Source of the DNA: Caldilineaceae bacterium SB0661_bin_34
Lineage (GTDB): Bacteria; Chloroflexota; Anaerolineae; Caldilineales; Caldilineaceae
Assembly: GCA_009841145.1 (NCBI GenBank)
Contig: VXMJ01000047.1
Coordinates: 1 to 33,524 of the forward strand
DNA: 33,524 bases
Reading direction: 5' to 3'
Shown here: positions 32,708 to 33,524 of the stretch, piece by piece
Layout of the letters: every line of letters starts with the position of its first letter
Numbering within the stretch: the first letter of the stretch is position 1
The notes under the pieces: generated by a model
What the model was told of the DNA's origin: nothing
Seen by the model: only the letters and a program-made list of their open reading frames with translations
The model's database searches: none
Made by a program: the position numbers and the translations under genes

Positions 32708-33098
32708 ATGTCCCGGGAATTGTGAGCATGAACCACATCACGAAACTCGTTTCGGACATGGCCGCAGCCGTCAAGCCGGACACCCTGACCTCGGCCTGGC
32801 AGAAGGCCCAATGGGTGCCCACTTCGATGATGCCCCGGATGTACTGCTGGATGCCGATGCCGGGCTTAACTCATACCGTCCGGAGACGCCCAAGCCTGAG
32901 TTGATTGTTCCAAGCTTTTTGGGTTGCGGAATAGCGCCAGGAGCCGGGGCAGAGGTTCGCTTACCTGATTGATGCCTCAAGGGATGCAGCCCGTCTCAAC
33001 GAACCATCACCAAGCAGGATCCACAGGGGTAGTAGCTGTTCGCTGCAACCTGCCATTTACTGGCACTTCCGGTTACTGTCTGCGATGCCGCATGTGTG

Positions 33099-33104
33099 TA
33101 CAAT
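33099..33104 (+). promoter_or_regulatory. Possible -10 element for the TnpB-type gene
   Basis: TACAAT about 30 bases before the start codon, with no convincing -35 box. A small TGCCA-TTTAC-TGGCA hairpin lies upstream at 33051-33065 and might belong to the element's left end. Confidence 0.35.
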
Positions 33105-33131
33105 GACAAAGGCAGCCGGGAGCACCGACCG

Positions 33132-33524
33132 ATGCCAAATTCTGACACATCCCACCTGAAGGGGCTGGTCAAGTCCCACCGCGTCGCCTTGTCCCCCACG
33201 GACCGGCAGGCTTCGTTGATGCTGGAGCATGCGGGCTGGGCGCGGGTGGCGGCCAACTGGGCGCGCGGCCGGTTCCAGCTGGCCTGGTTCGGCGAAACGG
33301 ACGAACGCAATGCCGACGCGTGGTATGCCCATGTGGATGTGAACCCGGACGGCGGCCAGTGGCTGTCGGACATGGACCTGCGCAAGGATTTCAACGCGGT
33401 CAAGGCGGACCTGTTCGAGTGGTCCGGCGGACTGTCCCAGTACGTCGCCAAGAACGCCGTCATTCACATGGGGCGCGGACTGGACGCCTGGGGCGAGTAC
33501 TGCAAGGAGCGGAAGCACGGCAAG
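33132..33524 (+). CDS. tnpB: TnpB-type (IS605 OrfB / IS1341) RNA-guided nuclease, 5' part, runs off the window
   Basis: An open frame of 131 codons from ATG 33132 (GGGAG nine bases upstream) to the window edge. It matches the N-terminal helix-turn-helix and REC-like part of TnpB: basic 'LVKSHRVALSPTDRQASLML' (11-30), the 'HAGWARVAANWARGRF' helix (33-48), 'DLRKDFNAVKADLFEW' (82-97) and 'SQYVAKNAVIHMGRGLDAWGEY' (102-123). The family's usual length is about 350-450 residues, so the RuvC nuclease domain and the guide-RNA-encoding right end lie outside. No tnpA transposase gene precedes it here, suggesting a solo IS1341-type element. Its codon usage resembles that of its neighbours. Confidence 0.82.
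   Translation, partial: MPNSDTSHLKGLVKSHRVALSPTDRQASLMLEHAGWARVAANWARGRFQLAWFGETDERNADAWYAHVDVNPDGGQWLSDMDLRKDFNAVKADLFEWSGGLSQYVAKNAVIHMGRGLDAWGEYCKERKHGK

Larger units (their letters stand above)
32291..33131. other. 840-base region without an intact gene
   Basis: Holds the upstream region of clpC, a long-loop palindrome (32557-32615), a tandem 12-mer and, at 32722-32972, short overlapping plus-strand frames. One of these starts GTG-AGC-ATG with 'SMNHITKLVSDMAAAVKPD'; the other frame continues with 'HFDDAPDVLLDADAG'. The switch between frames suggests a frameshifted gene remnant, but no family is recognised. Confidence 0.5.

Overview
The window is G+C-rich bacterial chromosome. The mix suggests a free-living or host-associated Chloroflexota (Chloroflexi) bacterium, possibly of the SAR202 or Caldilineales type. 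Three things point that way: RsmD carries APPQ in place of the usual DPPY; RecN and the SecG-plus-extracytoplasmic-peptide-binding-protein neighbourhood have a Chloroflexota look; and the accessory genes (enolase-superfamily enzyme, PhyH dioxygenase, Dpp-type transporter, GH127) are of the kind expanded in marine and sponge-associated Chloroflexota. No rRNA gene is present, so this placement is inference.

Layout. 1-1.0 kb: a 5'-truncated ATP-binding/winged-helix gene whose C-terminal domain has just been duplicated (two identical 250-bp copies). 1.2-5.5 kb: a tight minus-strand operon recN-rsmD-cinA-mcmB-meaB, in which the last three junctions are all ATGA overlaps. 5.65-8.0 kb: a near-consensus promoter drives tatA, secG and an exported family-5 solute-binding protein. 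8.1-9.5 kb: two convergent genes for a Met/Asp-rich SH3b lipoprotein and a membrane-anchored DM13 protein. 9.5-10.6 kb: tRNA-Leu(CAG), an FtsB/DivIC-like gene, initiator tRNA-fMet and a second CAT tRNA, with clear promoters and terminators. 10.7-14.5 kb: a divergent pair (mandelate racemase-family enzyme / PhyH dioxygenase) and an ammonium transporter.

14.7-22.1 kb is the main accessory system. It is a minus-strand gene series: solute-binding lipoprotein, DppB and DppC permeases, an aspartoacylase/succinylglutamate desuccinylase-type zinc hydrolase, a monomeric sarcosine oxidase-like flavoprotein and an M24 metallopeptidase. It looks like one route for importing a peptide-like compound and dismantling it through an N-acyl or ester cut, oxidation of an N-methyl or secondary amine, and peptide hydrolysis. 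No transporter ATPase is encoded here. The spacer between the binding protein and the permeases holds two strong hairpins.

22.9-27.2 kb (minus strand) encodes an alpha-ketoglutarate semialdehyde-type dehydrogenase, a GH127 beta-L-arabinofuranosidase and an HpcH/HpaI aldolase. Together these fit release of L-arabinose and non-phosphorylative breakdown of its sugar acid. 27.3-29.4 kb: two small membrane proteins, then an Rpn-family (PD-(D/E)XK) gene preceded in coordinate order by a duplicated copy of its own 3' end. 29.8-32.3 kb: clpC. 32.3-33.1 kb has no convincing intact gene but contains a 12-bp-arm palindrome and a tandem 12-mer. The window ends inside the 5' part of a TnpB-type (IS605 OrfB) gene that starts at 33132.
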